Source: Zhengitettix transpicula (Eukaryota > Arthropoda > Insecta > Orthoptera > Tetrigidae). From it: a stretch of DNA of 64,000 nt. The notes beneath the pieces are model-generated. The model was not told the DNA's origin. It did no database searches and saw only the letters and a program-made list of their open reading frames with translations. The DNA is taken from assembly GCA_037074705.1 (NCBI GenBank), contig CM073595.1, positions 27,557,501 to 27,621,500 on the forward strand, in the 5' to 3' direction. Position numbers and translations under genes: made by a program. Positions 12,347 through 24,189 of the stretch are shown here, piece after piece. The stretch's first letter is position 1; each line of letters opens with the position of its first letter.

Positions 12347-12425
12347 AATTCTTTTTTTGGTAATAAACTATAATTTTCTGATTCAAGGCCGTATATTTAT
12401 TCATTGATATTATTATAGCTTGTCA

Positions 12426-12905
12426 GATATATTTTTTCCTTGTTTCAAGACATTAACATTCATAATTGGTAAGATCATACAGAAATATCGAAAGACTATG
12501 GACAGAGTTGTCATTGAATCCCAGCCAGCTGTGGACTCCTAGCGTAATCCGGAACTGAAAATGAATGTGATCTCAGAAGAAAACAAGGAATTCTTTGATA
12601 ACATGTGACGACAGAATGACTAGAACAGTGATTGAAAGGATAGTATAATGAATCACATAAGGATATCTTAAAATAACTTATGAATATGAATCAGGTCACA
12701 CGCGACAGTTTACGCGTAAGAGATAACATCGTTGGAAATTCAGAGGATTCATAAAATGGGACGTCGCTTGGTATGTGAACCCATAAAACAATACGGTTGT
12801 AATAATTGCCCAGAGTGGATCTAGTAACATTCAGTAATATGCCGGTGAGTATCACCAGGAATATTAAAACAATTCTAATGGCCGTTAAACTCGCAAAAGA
12901 CATTC
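12426..12905. other. no recognised gene
   Basis: Spacer between the foldback element and the second copy of the long repeat. The minus-strand frame 12691-12903 has no recognisable domain. Confidence 0.5.
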
Positions 12906-13715
12906 ATGCATATTGTAATTCCAATTAAAGAAGCCATTAATTGTTTTGATATAATTAAATTGTTAGCGATGCGAATGCGTAAAGGCGACAATCAAGGCGG
13001 GTTTTTCCTTTGTTTAACAATGGAAACTGAAAAACCGCGCGCTTGGAGAACTGCAGTCTGGAATCGGCGATGAAAGGTGAAGGAGTCTAAAAATCTGCGT
13101 ACGAGAGATGAAACAGTTAAAAGTCGACGGGGAGATATAATACAGTTCAGTTCACCTAGAGCAACAAACAGTAAAGTCTGCAGATATAAAGTACAAATGG
13201 CGAGATCCTGTATTTTTACATGAAAGCAAGAAAATATGTTTACGGAGAGATTTACATAATAATTTTCACACGGTAAAGCAAATGGTTGCTTCACGCTGAC
13301 TGAACAATTTTCGCATAGAGGAGACCGGCATTCACTAACTGACCAAAGGGGGCGGCTCATCCGAGGTTCCAGATAGCAGAGGACGAGTATTTCAATCGTG
13401 TGTATTAAAACAAATTTCAATGCAGTGTAAAGTCTGTGTAAAAATGGCTTTTTAGTGTGGTAGTTTTCAAGATACAAGAGAGAGATCTGGTACCAGACAG
13501 ACATTCCGTGAGTAACAAAACTTTTATACAAATTAGTAAACGATAATTGAAAAGGTATGGTCAGATTTCGTTCAGTTTTCGTTTCATTTAGTTTTCTTCT
13601 GTTTCACTTATCTTCATATTGTTTTAGGTTAACTTTTTATATTTGAATTGTAAATTGTCAGTTTATACATTGCTTTTGTTCTAATTATCAAACCCAGTAG
13701 TGACCCTGAGATATA
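12906..13715 (+). repeat. long dispersed repeat, copy 2
   Basis: Same-orientation copy of 6808-7552, ending at the shared AGTAGTGACCCTGA. On the antisense strand it holds an open frame of 179 codons (12992-13531), the longest in the window. In copy 1 that frame is broken by indels, and the protein looks like no family I know, so I regard the frame as chance. The 9-bp hairpin of copy 1 is present with one mismatch. Confidence 0.85.
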
Positions 13716-16560
13716 GAGATCCGACGTATTTGATTGTAATGATATAAGAATTGTATTTTCATAAATGCCACGAATTAATAAATGAAAAATTAAAGTAGTT
13801 GTTGTAAATGTAATTCAGCGTGAAAAATAGATCTTAGGCAATGTAAATTTATCAACAATAAATTTTAAAATATAAATAAATTTTCGTTAATTGATTCATT
13901 AAATAACCCTATAAAGTTGTTTATTACATAAATGGCTTCACCAAAGTGGGGCAAATTAATCGATAAAAATGTTAATTATTACAAGATATATAAATTTTAA
14001 TTGTCAACAAATTCAATTACAATTTAATATTTAATCATTTCTTTACAAATTTAATTTGAAGTTGAATGTAAATAAAATTTCATGCTTCTACTTTACACTC
14101 GAACTCATTGCCACAGATTTATTTGATTTCAGATTCATTTTTGAACATAAAATTTTTCATAGAAATATACATATTATTTTTGTAAAAAAAAGTTAAACCG
14201 TCAAAATGCAAATATTGCAATGTAATTAAAAGTTATTAATTTACTTTGACATATCTATCTAGAAATCCAATATACAGTTATATATCCTGTATAAAATTCG
14301 TACAGAAATGTGCAATTTTGCAAATATCTTGGGCATTCTGATTTTATCACCAATACATAAAAAATAATTAATACGTAGTTTTCAAGATAAGAGAGCATTA
14401 TTATTTTATAATAGTGACAGTTTTTTAAAAAAGTAGGTGCCAAGTATGTAGCATACGTTTAAGTTGGAAGTAATAAGAATGCTTGTACCCTCATATTACT
14501 AGGAGTTTCTTGAGACTATTGTAATATTGTATTGTCTGAGTTCGAACATATTTGAAGTGAAAATTATCTGTGTTACGTTTTTTTTAAAAAAAAATTACCG
14601 GTACCTCAAAAATATTAAAAATTTACCAACCTAATTTCCTAAAGAAATAATACACTTAATGCAACACCGCATTAACAGATTTTTTATAACTAAAAAGTTT
14701 ATTTAACAGCGCTACGTTTCGGTTCTTTATTGTACCATCTTCGGGAAGTTGTCCGACTGACAGGTTTATCTTGATGTTGTAAACGTTTCCTCAGCCAACC
14801 TTTGTGTCATTTGGAGTGGAGCACCACATGTATAACGATAATTTCTAAATGATAGAATAATTTTAAATTTATGAAGTTGTGACGTATTGTTCATAATTTA
14901 CTCCGCTTCCACGAAAAAAAACTGTCGATAGTCGAGGAGAAAAATAAAACGAAAGTGAAATCGGTTGATTGGGTATTGCCTTCTAATATGTCACGAAAAT
15001 TGTAATTAATGCATTCATGTTGTAATACAGAGGCAAGAGCCGTCTTATAACCATGGTAGGGGACTCACGACCAAAGCAATAGATGTATGGACGAAATTTC
15101 CAAGTAAAATTGTTTTTATCGAGGAACGGTTTCAGATACGTTCAAATCGGCCAACGTAAAACAATCATGTCTCTGATTGCTTCAAAGATTCCAAGAATTT
15201 AAGTAGTAAGGACGATTCAAACCATTTGGTCTCGAGGATCGGTGAATTTCCAGATCACAATCTGGTAAAATTTACCTACAAATTCCTTGCATACATTGTG
15301 GAAATTTGGACCCTCGCTAGCGCCACCAAGTAAACGGAATATTCTATCAAGGAATTGATTACCGAGGTAATATTAAGAGACGTTTTTCGGACCGGTTTTG
15401 GAGTCGCAACAGGAAATGTCTGGCCAGCGTATCGCGATTCATTACTTGAAAGTTAACGAATTTATTCAGCTTTTTCCCAAAGTCGTATGCGGGTCATTTC
15501 CAAGTTAAAGTGCCAATTTACGTGGAAATTTAATAAGCGCGCCCTCTACCCCTTGATAAACGAGGATCATTTCACAATTAGACAAATTATTCCCCGCTAA
15601 TGCATTTTATAGCTTCCCCAATTCCAGCAACGCGTTTCATTCATCGTCTTCCAGAAAATAAATTCAAAAAAATCGCTCCTGGACTGCACGTACTGATGCA
15701 TGAATGAATTTAAAATTTTATTTCTGCGTTGAAACAAGTTCACAAGTGTCGAAAGAGAAGCATTTAACAGGAAACGCTGACGGACAAAATCAGCTGGACA
15801 ACATGTTGGACACGTTTCCATTTCAGACACCAACTGTCAATAGATTTATGTAATGAACGACTTTTTCGGTCGTTAAATAGGTTAATGTCATTGGCAATTA
15901 TTTATTTGTAGTTTACGTAATTATATTAGCAATTCTCTGCAGCTGCAGTCATTTAACTTGTGCACAGTATGCAAAATATGCCATTAATCCTTACAGTGAA
16001 ATCTCGTCAGAAAATTTGGCTAAAAACAGTTGATTATAAATGTCAAGACCAACAACAGCCTATGGTTACAAAATACATACACACTTCTTGATCACTTGGA
16101 ATGTCGTGCGGAAATTTATAAGTCTGAATTGACATTTACAAATGCGTAGGAACGAGGTTCGGTGATTCTGCGTTAAAAATGCACTTATACTCCATGTTTA
16201 TGTACACACAGTTCAGTATTTGTCCCTGACTTTCGCCCAGTACATTACGAGTATGAGTCACGTACGTAAATAACGAATCGTAAAATCTCAACACCTTCCA
16301 AGCTGAATAGAATAGTCCATTTTCCACAGATCCACGAGGATGCGGAAATATTTTTAATTGTTTTGATCTATATCTAATTATTTAATAACTTAATTTTCAT
16401 CATTTAATTTTCATTATTTATCATAAAATAACATAACATCTTATTTTTTTTATTTAAATTAATGTTTTACATTCTAAAATAAATATAAATATAAATATTA
16501 TTCTAAAAATATTTCAATACTGAATGTCTACCACAGTACCAAAGTATCAAGATTCCTATT
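13716..16560. other. no recognised gene
   Basis: AT-rich to 14.7 kb. The segment 15000-15850 is richer in G+C and holds a 78-codon minus-strand frame (15597-15833) without a recognisable domain. One hammerhead-like motif lies at 14708-14750. Confidence 0.5.
14708..14750 (-). repeat. hammerhead-like motif, variant
   Basis: Minus strand CCGAAGA (core T changed to C), extra T, GGTAC/GAACC (four of five pairs), GAAACGTAGCG. No inverted partner was found nearby. Confidence 0.4.
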
Positions 16561-16563
16561 TGA

Positions 16564-16743
16564 TTAATAAGTATAATTATTTTCGAAAACGTCATTTACA
16601 GAGTAGGAGTGGCTGTTGAGAAAATTTTGAATCCTCTGAATGCTTCTTAATTCTTTGATGCTTTCAGGAAGTTTGTTAAAAAATTGATATTCCAGTATAT
16701 TCCACCCCTTTTTGTACAACCGACAGAGACTTGTATTTCCTTT
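16564..16743 (-). pseudogene. LINE reverse transcriptase, C-terminal tail
   Basis: A continuous 59-codon frame ending in a stop at 16564-16566. It contains YKKGWNILEYQFFNKLPESI and HSYSVNDVF. This is the pattern that closes the ORF2 protein of many insect jockey/CR1-like LINEs: an N(K/S)LP...(I/V)K segment, then a short helix, then a YSV(D/E)(E/D)(Y/F) end. It is not preceded by the rest of the ORF. Directly upstream on this strand lies a reverse-transcriptase piece in the opposite orientation (16775-16902). This is a 5'-truncated, rearranged copy and is not functional. Confidence 0.7.
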
Positions 16744-16774
16744 ATTAAACTAATTCATATCGGAGAGAAAATAA

Positions 16775-16902
16775 TATTCTTCGGACTGGAAAAATATTAA
16801 TATTGGAGTTCCACAGGGTTATATTTTAGTTCCGCTATTTTTCTTAATCTAGATAAATGACCAAATTAATCCACACTCTAATACTATTCTATTGCAGATG
16901 TA
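16775..16902 (+). pseudogene. LINE reverse transcriptase, palm fragment
   Basis: The plus-strand translation reads SSDWKNINIGVPQGYILVP and then LFFLI, stop, IND. This is the conserved RT motif just before the catalytic FADD box (G-V-P-Q-G-S-I-L-G-P-L-L-F-L-I-Y-I-N-D in intact elements). A TAG replaces the Tyr codon and Gly has become Val before Pro, so it is dead. It is opposite in orientation to the C-terminal piece only about 30 bases away, as expected for a 5'-inverted (twin-primed) insertion. Confidence 0.75.
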
Positions 16903-17285
16903 GCATGAAGAACATGGTATATTATAAATAAGATCAGCTCATCATCATATACAATCAGAGTTATGTGAATCTACAGTGATATGAAAACTGCCATACTTGT
17001 AAACATGGCGTGTTTCCGTTCCTTAATGTCATATTGAACTATATGTATAATTTACTCCACATATAAAGTCTTTATAGCCCAAAAGCCTATAATTACGATA
17101 ATGTGTCAAGTAAATTCGAAGTCTTCATGCAGAGAGATATTCAAGAAATTAAGGTATACTGGTCAATTATTTTACTTATTGATGTTATTTATAAAAATTA
17201 TTATGATAAATGATTACCAACTGGGATATGCATTCATTTAATACAAGAAATAAATCTTATTACAATCCATTCACAGAAAAACAGT

Positions 17286-17550
17286 TTATGATAGTAATAA
17301 ATTGATTATTGCCAACCTCTTCCACAGTATCTCTATTGGATTTTTAATCAGTATATTTGTTTCATCTCGAAAAATAAGACTATTAGATTCTGTATACATT
17401 AATTTTTTGTAGACATTTATATATATTAAGAATAATAGCGGACCTAAAATAGTACCCTGAGGGAATCCAACTTTTATATTTCCCCAGTGTGAACTGAAAT
17501 TCACCTCTGTCCAATCTAAAAATTACTATTTACGTCGATATGTGTTGCCC
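17286..17550 (-). pseudogene. LINE reverse transcriptase, palm fragment
   Basis: The minus strand reads VGFPQGTILGPLLFLIYIN and then a decayed catalytic box, FRDETNILI in place of F-A-D-D-T-N-I-L-I, in a 72-codon frame (17286-17504). The upstream part (to about 17550) continues in shifted frames with VDVNSNF-like sequence. The catalytic aspartate pair is lost (RDE). The family resembles the fragment at 16775-16902 and may be a second copy of the same LINE, or part of the same rearranged insertion. Confidence 0.75.
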
Positions 17551-17559
17551 ACGACGCCT

Positions 17560-20500
17560 AACTTTTCGACATTCCTATTCCATAAAAGTATCCAGAAGTG
17601 AATATTGAAAACGTTGGTCCTTGGAAAAAACTTTCCTCTGTTTATTTTGTGAATAAACATTGACTCGAATTGTTAAATATATTTCGCTTTACATTAATTG
17701 ACTTCATATTTTCTATTGTTTGTCCAAAGAAACTTAAGGTCCAACGTTTCATTTCAGCTGCTTTTATCTTTAAAGGAAATTGCTGGTTATATGTTACTTA
17801 TTCCCTTTTTGGTAATTCACGATCAGTCATTACAGTCATGTATAGTAGCATTAATACGGTGAATAACACCAGGATGTCCCCCATACACCTGAATATGATT
17901 GAGTGCCTTATAATTTCTACGTACGGATAAAATTCGCATGCGGATGTAACAATGTTTCTGACCGTTAAAAACGTAAAAATCTATGATATACTTAATTGTT
18001 TTCCTAAGTGCGGTGAAATGAATTCAGTCGTCGATTAAATTTAAGAACCAAATTATTAAGGATATTGGACGATCTAAATTGTGTGACATATAAAGCGCTA
18101 TTAAGGATCGCAGTAAATACCCACGCCTCCTTAAATTAGTTCGCTTGAACCATTCTATAACACTCTAGACGTGAGATTTAGTTTTTCAAGTCCATGATAA
18201 ATTACCCGCATTTCACTACACTCCAACTGAAATGCTGTATTGTATTTTATTGTCAGCATCAAGAGATACGAACAGGAAATACTTAGTAAACCTAGCCGGG
18301 CGCAGAATGCTTTATTTAAATTGCCTTTCAGTTATATAAAATATGAATCAAACGTAGCCTGCTTCATTCACGCTCTTGGGTCTGAAGTAGAATCGTGAAA
18401 GAAAGTCAGCATTGTACAAAGTCGCTAATGACCTCAAAACTTGATATTCTTACAAACTTCTGATACCATTATTATACTTCGTATGTACTTATAAATTTAC
18501 CGTTTTAATAAATAATATTCTGTAGAATGGGTTTATTATGTTAAATTAGCAATTTAGAACAAATGAATGGTGCAAGAGATTTGCTCATATTTTTTTTGTT
18601 ATTGGAATACTAATAAAAGTGAATTTTATGATGACGTTAAATACGGCACCGTAATAAGTCACTGTCATTCCAGTCTTCCTGTGGAAAATGGAATAAAGAT
18701 ATCGGTACTAAATATCGATTCAAAGACAAGTTAAATGTTTCTTAATATATTTTAATATTTTTTGACACGGGAAGATTTATTAATTGAATTAAATCAAGAT
18801 ATACTAAAAATGTTTTGAAAATTTAAATGAGCAAGAATTGTTGATAGAAGACCAGAAAATACGAAATTGGGAATAGAAAGGGAAACGATTTAATAATGCA
18901 GAAACTGTTTAACGAAACTGGAGAAAATCTTGAAAGTAATAGCAGTATTTGAGGAAAATCTTCCAGTGACAAGGTCTAAAAAATAACCGAACATATATTC
19001 GTTAACAGAAGTACATAATTTTTTTCTCTATAAAATAAATAATATTTTAAATTGTTAAATATTTTTAAGACTGATTTATATTAATTTATTATAATTCCGT
19101 CAAAAGTCCGGCTTATATAAAACACACCTTAATTTAGAACTTTATCAGATGTAAATTTCAGTTGGAGTATTATAAATAATTTTTATAAATTGGCAATTTG
19201 GATTACAACAGAGCATGCCTCTAAACTTTTATTCAAAATTTATTTATATAATTTCATTATTCAGCAGACAGAAATCATTAGTATTAAATTATTTATAAAA
19301 CTCCGACGTACTCCGGTTAAAGTTTTAAATTACTCAAAATTGTGTAATTGTATGTTCTGGAAATCGATTTATTAATTTTTTCTGGCTTATAATTATTAAA
19401 ATACTTGTTTTATTTAATTTAGTTGAAGAAGCTTTTAACATAAGCCACATTCTTTAAAAATATGTAATTACTTTATCATTAACAATTAATTCCGAACAAG
19501 TTCGAGAATATTCTTCTATCACGCCCCCATGGATTTAACATAAAGTAATTCTAATAGTTATATCGGTAAAATTAGAACTGAAAATTATCAGACTGTTTTT
19601 AAATTATCAATGTTAATGGAGAAATGAGGGAGAATAAAATATTTAATACTGATATTAAGAAATCATCGTGGACGAACAAAAGTTTTAGTACATTATACGA
19701 AATATAAACATTCCGATTATTAATGGTCTGAATTTTGCATTTTAGTATTCTTTGGCATGCGGAAATTAATACCTGTCATTTCTATAATTTATTTGTTTTT
19801 TAATATCTATATGACAATCCATATAATTTGTCCAGTTTACTTTGAATAATTTAAGTTTACATATTATCTTCAAATTTTAGGTTTTAACAAAATATTTCTA
19901 TAATTGGACACTTGAAGACGAAATTAAATAAATGCTTGAAGTGTTTTAACCTGCTGGTTCGAATATATTATAGTAAATAACTGATATCATAGGGTTTTTT
20001 GTTTATTCTTTTTAGTGAAGGGTCCAGAAATTTTGTCAAATTTCAATATATTTTACAGAATATATATTTATTTTATTATTTTCAAAATATCCTATTTATT
20101 TGTTTACATGTTTGTTTCTGAAAATCCCATCGCGATCAGTCCCATTCGTAACAAATTATATTGAACTATTTGAAGAATTAAAATAGAAAATCGACAGTAA
20201 ATGAGGGCTCTTTCACTTTCAACTACCACTTCAAGTTGGCTGCTATTAAATACAGCCTAAAGTTTCTCACTGAGACCAGGTAGCTTTCGTAGTTGAAAGT
20301 TATCCGCCTACCCTTTCCGAGTCGCATTCGCCTATTTGGAGGCACGCTAGAAAATATATCTGCAGTATAACTGGCCAATAAATCACTGTGACGGCACTTC
20401 CGCGTGTCTTCTTCCAACATAAACCTTGCTGATTGCTTGCCACAACCACCGCTTCTTCACTATCACAACATTTATGTGGAAACTGCGATTCAGCTAATAA

Positions 20501-22660
20501 GACTAAGACTTGGGATATCACCTTTCAGATGTGAGAAACTTCTTATGGGAAAATGCAGTCGTAATGCAGCAAATATAACTTGTAAATGGATATTATAACT
20601 TATAATTTACCAGTTTTACGTTGTGTATTTAAAAACGTGCAAATTTGACACACTTTGGTTCCAGTAATGGGCAAGAAATTATTTGTATTAGATAAGTTTA
20701 GGATTCCGTATTACACAACAGTGATTCGGTTTCCCATTTACGACAATATGCTAAAACGTTGTCTTGCGATTATTATTTACTCAAAGAAAATATGCCGATA
20801 AATGGAAAAAAAAACAATCGGTATTTGATAATTTCACCTAAATCTAGTGCTGAAAATAACGAGGCTCTAAAAATTTTAAACACATTCCGTCATTTATTAC
20901 GAAATAAAATATATTTTATTAAAAAAATTATAATTACCTGATAAAATCAAATATTACACGTCAGAAAGAAATTAGCAAAGAAACTGACAAAAATACAAAT
21001 ATATTTGGACCTCATTTTAGGACTTCATCAGCTATCAATTTTGAGAATTCTAAATATAAAAACCGAACAAAAAATATATTTACACAATACTAGATAAAAA
21101 AATAAGTGTAAATTTGAATTAACTTACAATTTGTATACATTTCCCCAAAACTTAAGTTACATAAATATTCAGTAGAATTTCTGCTGATGCTGTTGAAACC
21201 GAAATGAGTGCAATAATTAGTGTAAAATGGCCAAAGATGAATTTATTAAATTTAAAGTTGAAGAGTACAGTTCGATTCTTCGTCCGGTTGACATTCTCCA
21301 ACCTCATACTATAATTAAATTAAAAATTAACATTTAACTACGAACAGTTTCGTACCTCTGTCCCGTTGTATATATTTTTAACATAGTGATGCAAAATTAT
21401 ATAAATCTTTTGACTTCTTCCAACAACTTAAAGGGGCGAAATAATTGTTTTAAGAAATATGTATGTATTTTTTAAAGGTATATTAACAGAGTAAAAAATT
21501 TTGGTTCAAATTAAATGTTAATGTGAAATTTAATTTTAAATATTTTCATTACAATTACAATGTATCACACATTTTAATTTTCATAATGGATCCCTAAAGA
21601 CACGTATTATTGAACACAAAAAAAATAATTCAATTGCGAACCAGGACATTTATCTCAAAAACCATAATTTTGGTAGAAAAAATAGATATAAATATTTTTT
21701 TCAGGAATGATGAGTAAAAATTCTGCGTTTGCGTTCTAATGATACCAAAATAAATGATGACAGAAGTAACTTAAATAAAATATGATACATTCTTATTGTA
21801 ATTAAATTATTTAAAATAAACTTACATATTATTCGTACGTACGAAAAATGTTTATTTTGTTAATATAAAACTTCAATAATACATATTTATTTATTAAAAC
21901 ACATTTATATACTCATTTCGGTCACAACAGGCTGTAGAAAATCTACTGAAAATGTATTTATATAACATCAATTTTTGGGCGAAATTAATGTATAAAAATT
22001 GTAATTTAAATCTATTTTATACATAATTTTTTGTCAATAAATATTTATTAATAAATAAATTGAATTTTAGATTTACAATACTCCAAATCTCACGAAATCC
22101 TAAATTAAGTACGAAGCGTTGTGTAATTTTATTTTTGTCAGTGGTTTTATTAATTTTTTGCTCCGCTAAAGTAATAATATTAAAGGGAATTCCTTCACTA
22201 AAACCATTTAATTTCGTGCTGTAATTCCTAAAGGTACAATCAGCGGAAAACAATTTACAAATCTAGATAAGTTGTCGTATAATTTTAGATATCATCATCT
22301 ATTTTTTTTTATTCTTACCTGCTGGAAGAATAACACTTTTCCTGAGTGCGAAATTGTTCTCAGGCTCGCTTGTGTCTTCTCACAACTAATTAGACTTACT
22401 TTCAAGCTGAACAACTTAAGTTACTGACACAAAAATTCACAGTTGCATGTATATAACCGCTTTAAATAAATTTCTTGTTTATAATTCAGTAAAAGAACTG
22501 TTACCAACGATTTTGATACTTCATTTAATATCAAATTATACGTTAAAAGTCAATTATGAATACAATGGATGGTACAGTTTGGAGAAAACATGAAAACTTT
22601 GTACAAGTTTAAAATTAAATAGTGATACAGAAAAACTGACAAAAATTATGTGATCAAATA
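17560..22660. other. no recognised gene
   Basis: About 5 kb of AT-rich sequence with only short frames. A half hammerhead-like motif lies at 21001-21036. No host gene signal. Confidence 0.5.
21001..21036 (-). repeat. half hammerhead-like motif
   Basis: Minus strand CTGATGA (21025-21031), extra A, GTCCT and AGG arms, but the sequence diverges before GAAACG. This is a truncated copy. Confidence 0.35.
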
Positions 22661-22664
22661 AATA

Positions 22665-22710
22665 CCCCACAGCGTTTCTCTTTACATTGTTAGTTTCTTC
22701 AGGTGTAGAG
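22665..22710 (-). ncRNA. hammerhead-like motif after PLE ORF
   Basis: Minus strand CTGAAGA (22696-22702) preceded by ACAC, and GAAACGCTGTGG. The outer ACAC and GTGG can pair for three bases. Helix II is no longer convincing. The motif lies about 50 bases downstream, on the same strand, of the stop codon (22754-22756) of the PLE endonuclease fragment. Confidence 0.45.
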
Positions 22711-22753
22711 TTGAAATAAGTTTGGAAACTTTTCGTAATTCACTCCACACAAT

Positions 22754-23083
22754 TCAGGGGACGTAAACAAAGGCAATGATATTAATATAAAAGCAAAGAT
22801 GTTTGCTGAACAAGGGATCATTGTAATTACTGATTTTAATGGCTCCACTAACAACGGTGCTAGAATTAATATAAATTATTTCGGATTTAATTATAGAATT
22901 GTGCTTCTTGTCAACATATTTGTATTTTTCCAAATCAAAAAAGTGTTGCGAATTAATAACATTCTTGGAGGAATGTATATCAATGTGGAGTATGATATTG
23001 GAATTATCTTTGCTACGGGTTCATAATGACCTTTCAGTTGGCCCAATGTAGCAAGAATTACAATCAGAGCAAGAGAGACTGTT
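22754..23083 (-). pseudogene. Penelope-like element, GIY-YIG endonuclease end
   Basis: The minus strand reads CSDCNSCYIGPTERSL, an in-frame stop, then about 95 open codons ending at 22754. The C-x2-C-x2-C-Y-I-G-x-T-x-R-S-L signature, followed some 50 residues later by an F-D/E-K segment and a K-S-E-I-I-Y-I box, is the layout of the GIY-YIG nuclease that ends the single ORF of Penelope-like retroelements. The nuclease makes the target nick used for integration. The intact family has Q-T after G and R-x-x-E-H after the stop position; here P-T and a decayed R-S-K-D-N remain. The reverse transcriptase that should lie upstream is missing. Dead. Confidence 0.7.
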
Positions 23084-23249
23084 TGCTGAATGGTCATTGC
23101 ATATTTTCAAGTTGAAGGAAAATTGATAGAGTTGAAACTGATGGATGTTTGATAATCTTAAACGATTTGGACGTACTTGTGTAAAAAAAAATATGATAAC
23201 GGAAGAGTAAGAGAAATTTGGGCTTGAGGATTTAATACGATTTAATTGG

Positions 23250-23400
23250 ATTGTGCAGCGTAAATTTCAAGAAACTGGAAAACATCTCAATTCGAAACCT
23301 AAAGAAAAGCACAAAGGTTGTGTGGAATTTAATGGCACAGAAGGTGAAACTAATTTATCAAGTTAGATGAATTGTATAAAAAACTCATAATTAAAACATA
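23250..23400 (+). repeat. diverged PLE-associated repeat, copy 1
   Basis: The order GAAACTGGAAA, then CCTAAAGAAA, then GGTTGTGTGG, then AATGGCAC, then a run of ATGAATTGTATAA matches 23735-23885 in the same orientation. The hammerhead-like motif of copy 2 is reduced here by an internal deletion (23298-23326). Confidence 0.6.
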
Positions 23401-23479
23401 CGGTCTTATAATCTTGTACAGCCGTGTCTGTAGTCTTCAATGACTTAAAAATTTGCTTTGCTTTCCAAGTAACTATTCA

Positions 23480-23612
23480 AAAACTGATTCAACGATAAAG
23501 GAACGTAATCATCAAAACAGATATTGTAATTGAAATTATGTTCCTTGCTACAGGTTTTAGAGACCGTTCAGTTTGTCCAATGTAGCAGGGATTACAAAGA
23601 TTTGGTCTAAAA
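23480..23612 (-). pseudogene. Penelope-like element, GIY-YIG fragment
   Basis: The minus strand reads LCNPCYIGQTERSLK (about 23555-23600) and then, after a frameshift, KEHNFNYNICF. Together these give the C-x2-C-Y-I-G-Q-T-x-R-S-L ... E-H core of a PLE endonuclease. Only the start of the domain is left. The sequence further along (23400-23480) recurs in the same orientation at 24050-24130, showing that at least two broken copies are stacked here. Confidence 0.65.
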
Positions 23613-23734
23613 TTCTGTAAAAATTTGTGATTACCGGAGAAATAGGAAAAAATCAGGTTTCAGAAGATTTTAGACGAGTTGTAGTAGTGTATGGGATTTT
23701 ATCCCATCAAGTGAATTTAGTATTATATTAATAT

Positions 23735-23885
23735 CATTGCTTTGGATTGTGGCGTTTAAAGAAACTGGAAATTATCGGAACTCGACACCTGAAGAAAGCA
23801 GCAAATGTTACAGAAACGTTGTGTGGGATTAAATGGCACTGAATTTATCTATGTTGATAAATTGTATAATGAAACGTATTTAAGT
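23735..23885 (+). repeat. diverged PLE-associated repeat, copy 2
   Basis: Direct-repeat partner of 23250-23400. This copy keeps the full motif at 23784-23826. Confidence 0.6.
23784..23826 (+). ncRNA. hammerhead-like motif with paired helix I
   Basis: ACAC before CTGAAGA (23789-23795) pairs with GTGT after GAAACGTT (23813-23820; GTGT at 23821-23824), a 4-bp helix I in the register expected for a type I hammerhead with U at the cleavage position. Helix II, GCAGC/GTTAC, keeps four of five pairs counting one G-T. Confidence 0.5.
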
Positions 23886-23887
23886 AT

Positions 23888-23926
23888 AGCGACGTTTCGT
23901 CCTCATTTTAGGACAGCTTAAGGTTT
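23888..23926 (-). repeat. hammerhead-like motif, core lost
   Basis: The perfect stem GTCCT/AGGAC with a 6-base loop and GAAACGTCG are kept, but CTGAAGA has become CTTAAGC. It is followed inward by a short AGAGGCAAGG segment, as in the 12-kb foldback. Confidence 0.45.
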
Positions 23927-24189
23927 ATTAATTTTGTATATAAAACAAGGAAAAAATTAGAGGCAAGGTTTTTCTGCCTCAGGGCCGTATTATTTATTTA
24001 TATTATTATAAAGGGCAGTTATTTGACATCATTATTAAAACAACTTATTATCGAAACATACGGCCTTGTGGAATCCTGTCAGTCGTCTTCAATGACTTAT
24101 AAATTTACTTTGCTTTCGAAGTAACCATTACGGGCATTGGAACAATTAACGGTAATTGGTACTTCAAAAAATACGTATATACCTTCGTC

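Larger units (their letters stand above)
11938..12425. mobile_element. foldback element with duplicated left arm
   Basis: The outer sequence CGGCCTTG...CAGAAAATTATA (11950-11973) is mirrored by TATAATTTTCTGATTCAAGGCCG near 12369-12391. Within each arm come a hammerhead-like motif and then an AGAGGCAAGGTTC segment. The left arm is present twice in tandem (about 11975-12115 and 12116-12245), giving two minus-strand motifs against one plus-strand motif. No frame is present. Confidence 0.75.

Noticed and set aside
12992..13531. 179-codon minus-strand frame as a gene
   Set aside because: It lies antisense in a dispersed repeat, is broken in the other copy at 7079-7318, and resembles no known protein.
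6808..13715. LTR retrotransposon with 0.75 kb LTRs
   Set aside because: The direct repeats lack TG...CA ends, a primer-binding site after copy 1, a purine tract before copy 2, and any gag/pol frame between them.
22891..23097. 68-codon minus-strand frame starting MTIQQTV as a small secreted protein
   Set aside because: The overlapping frame encodes a recognisable PLE GIY-YIG endonuclease, so this frame is a shadow.
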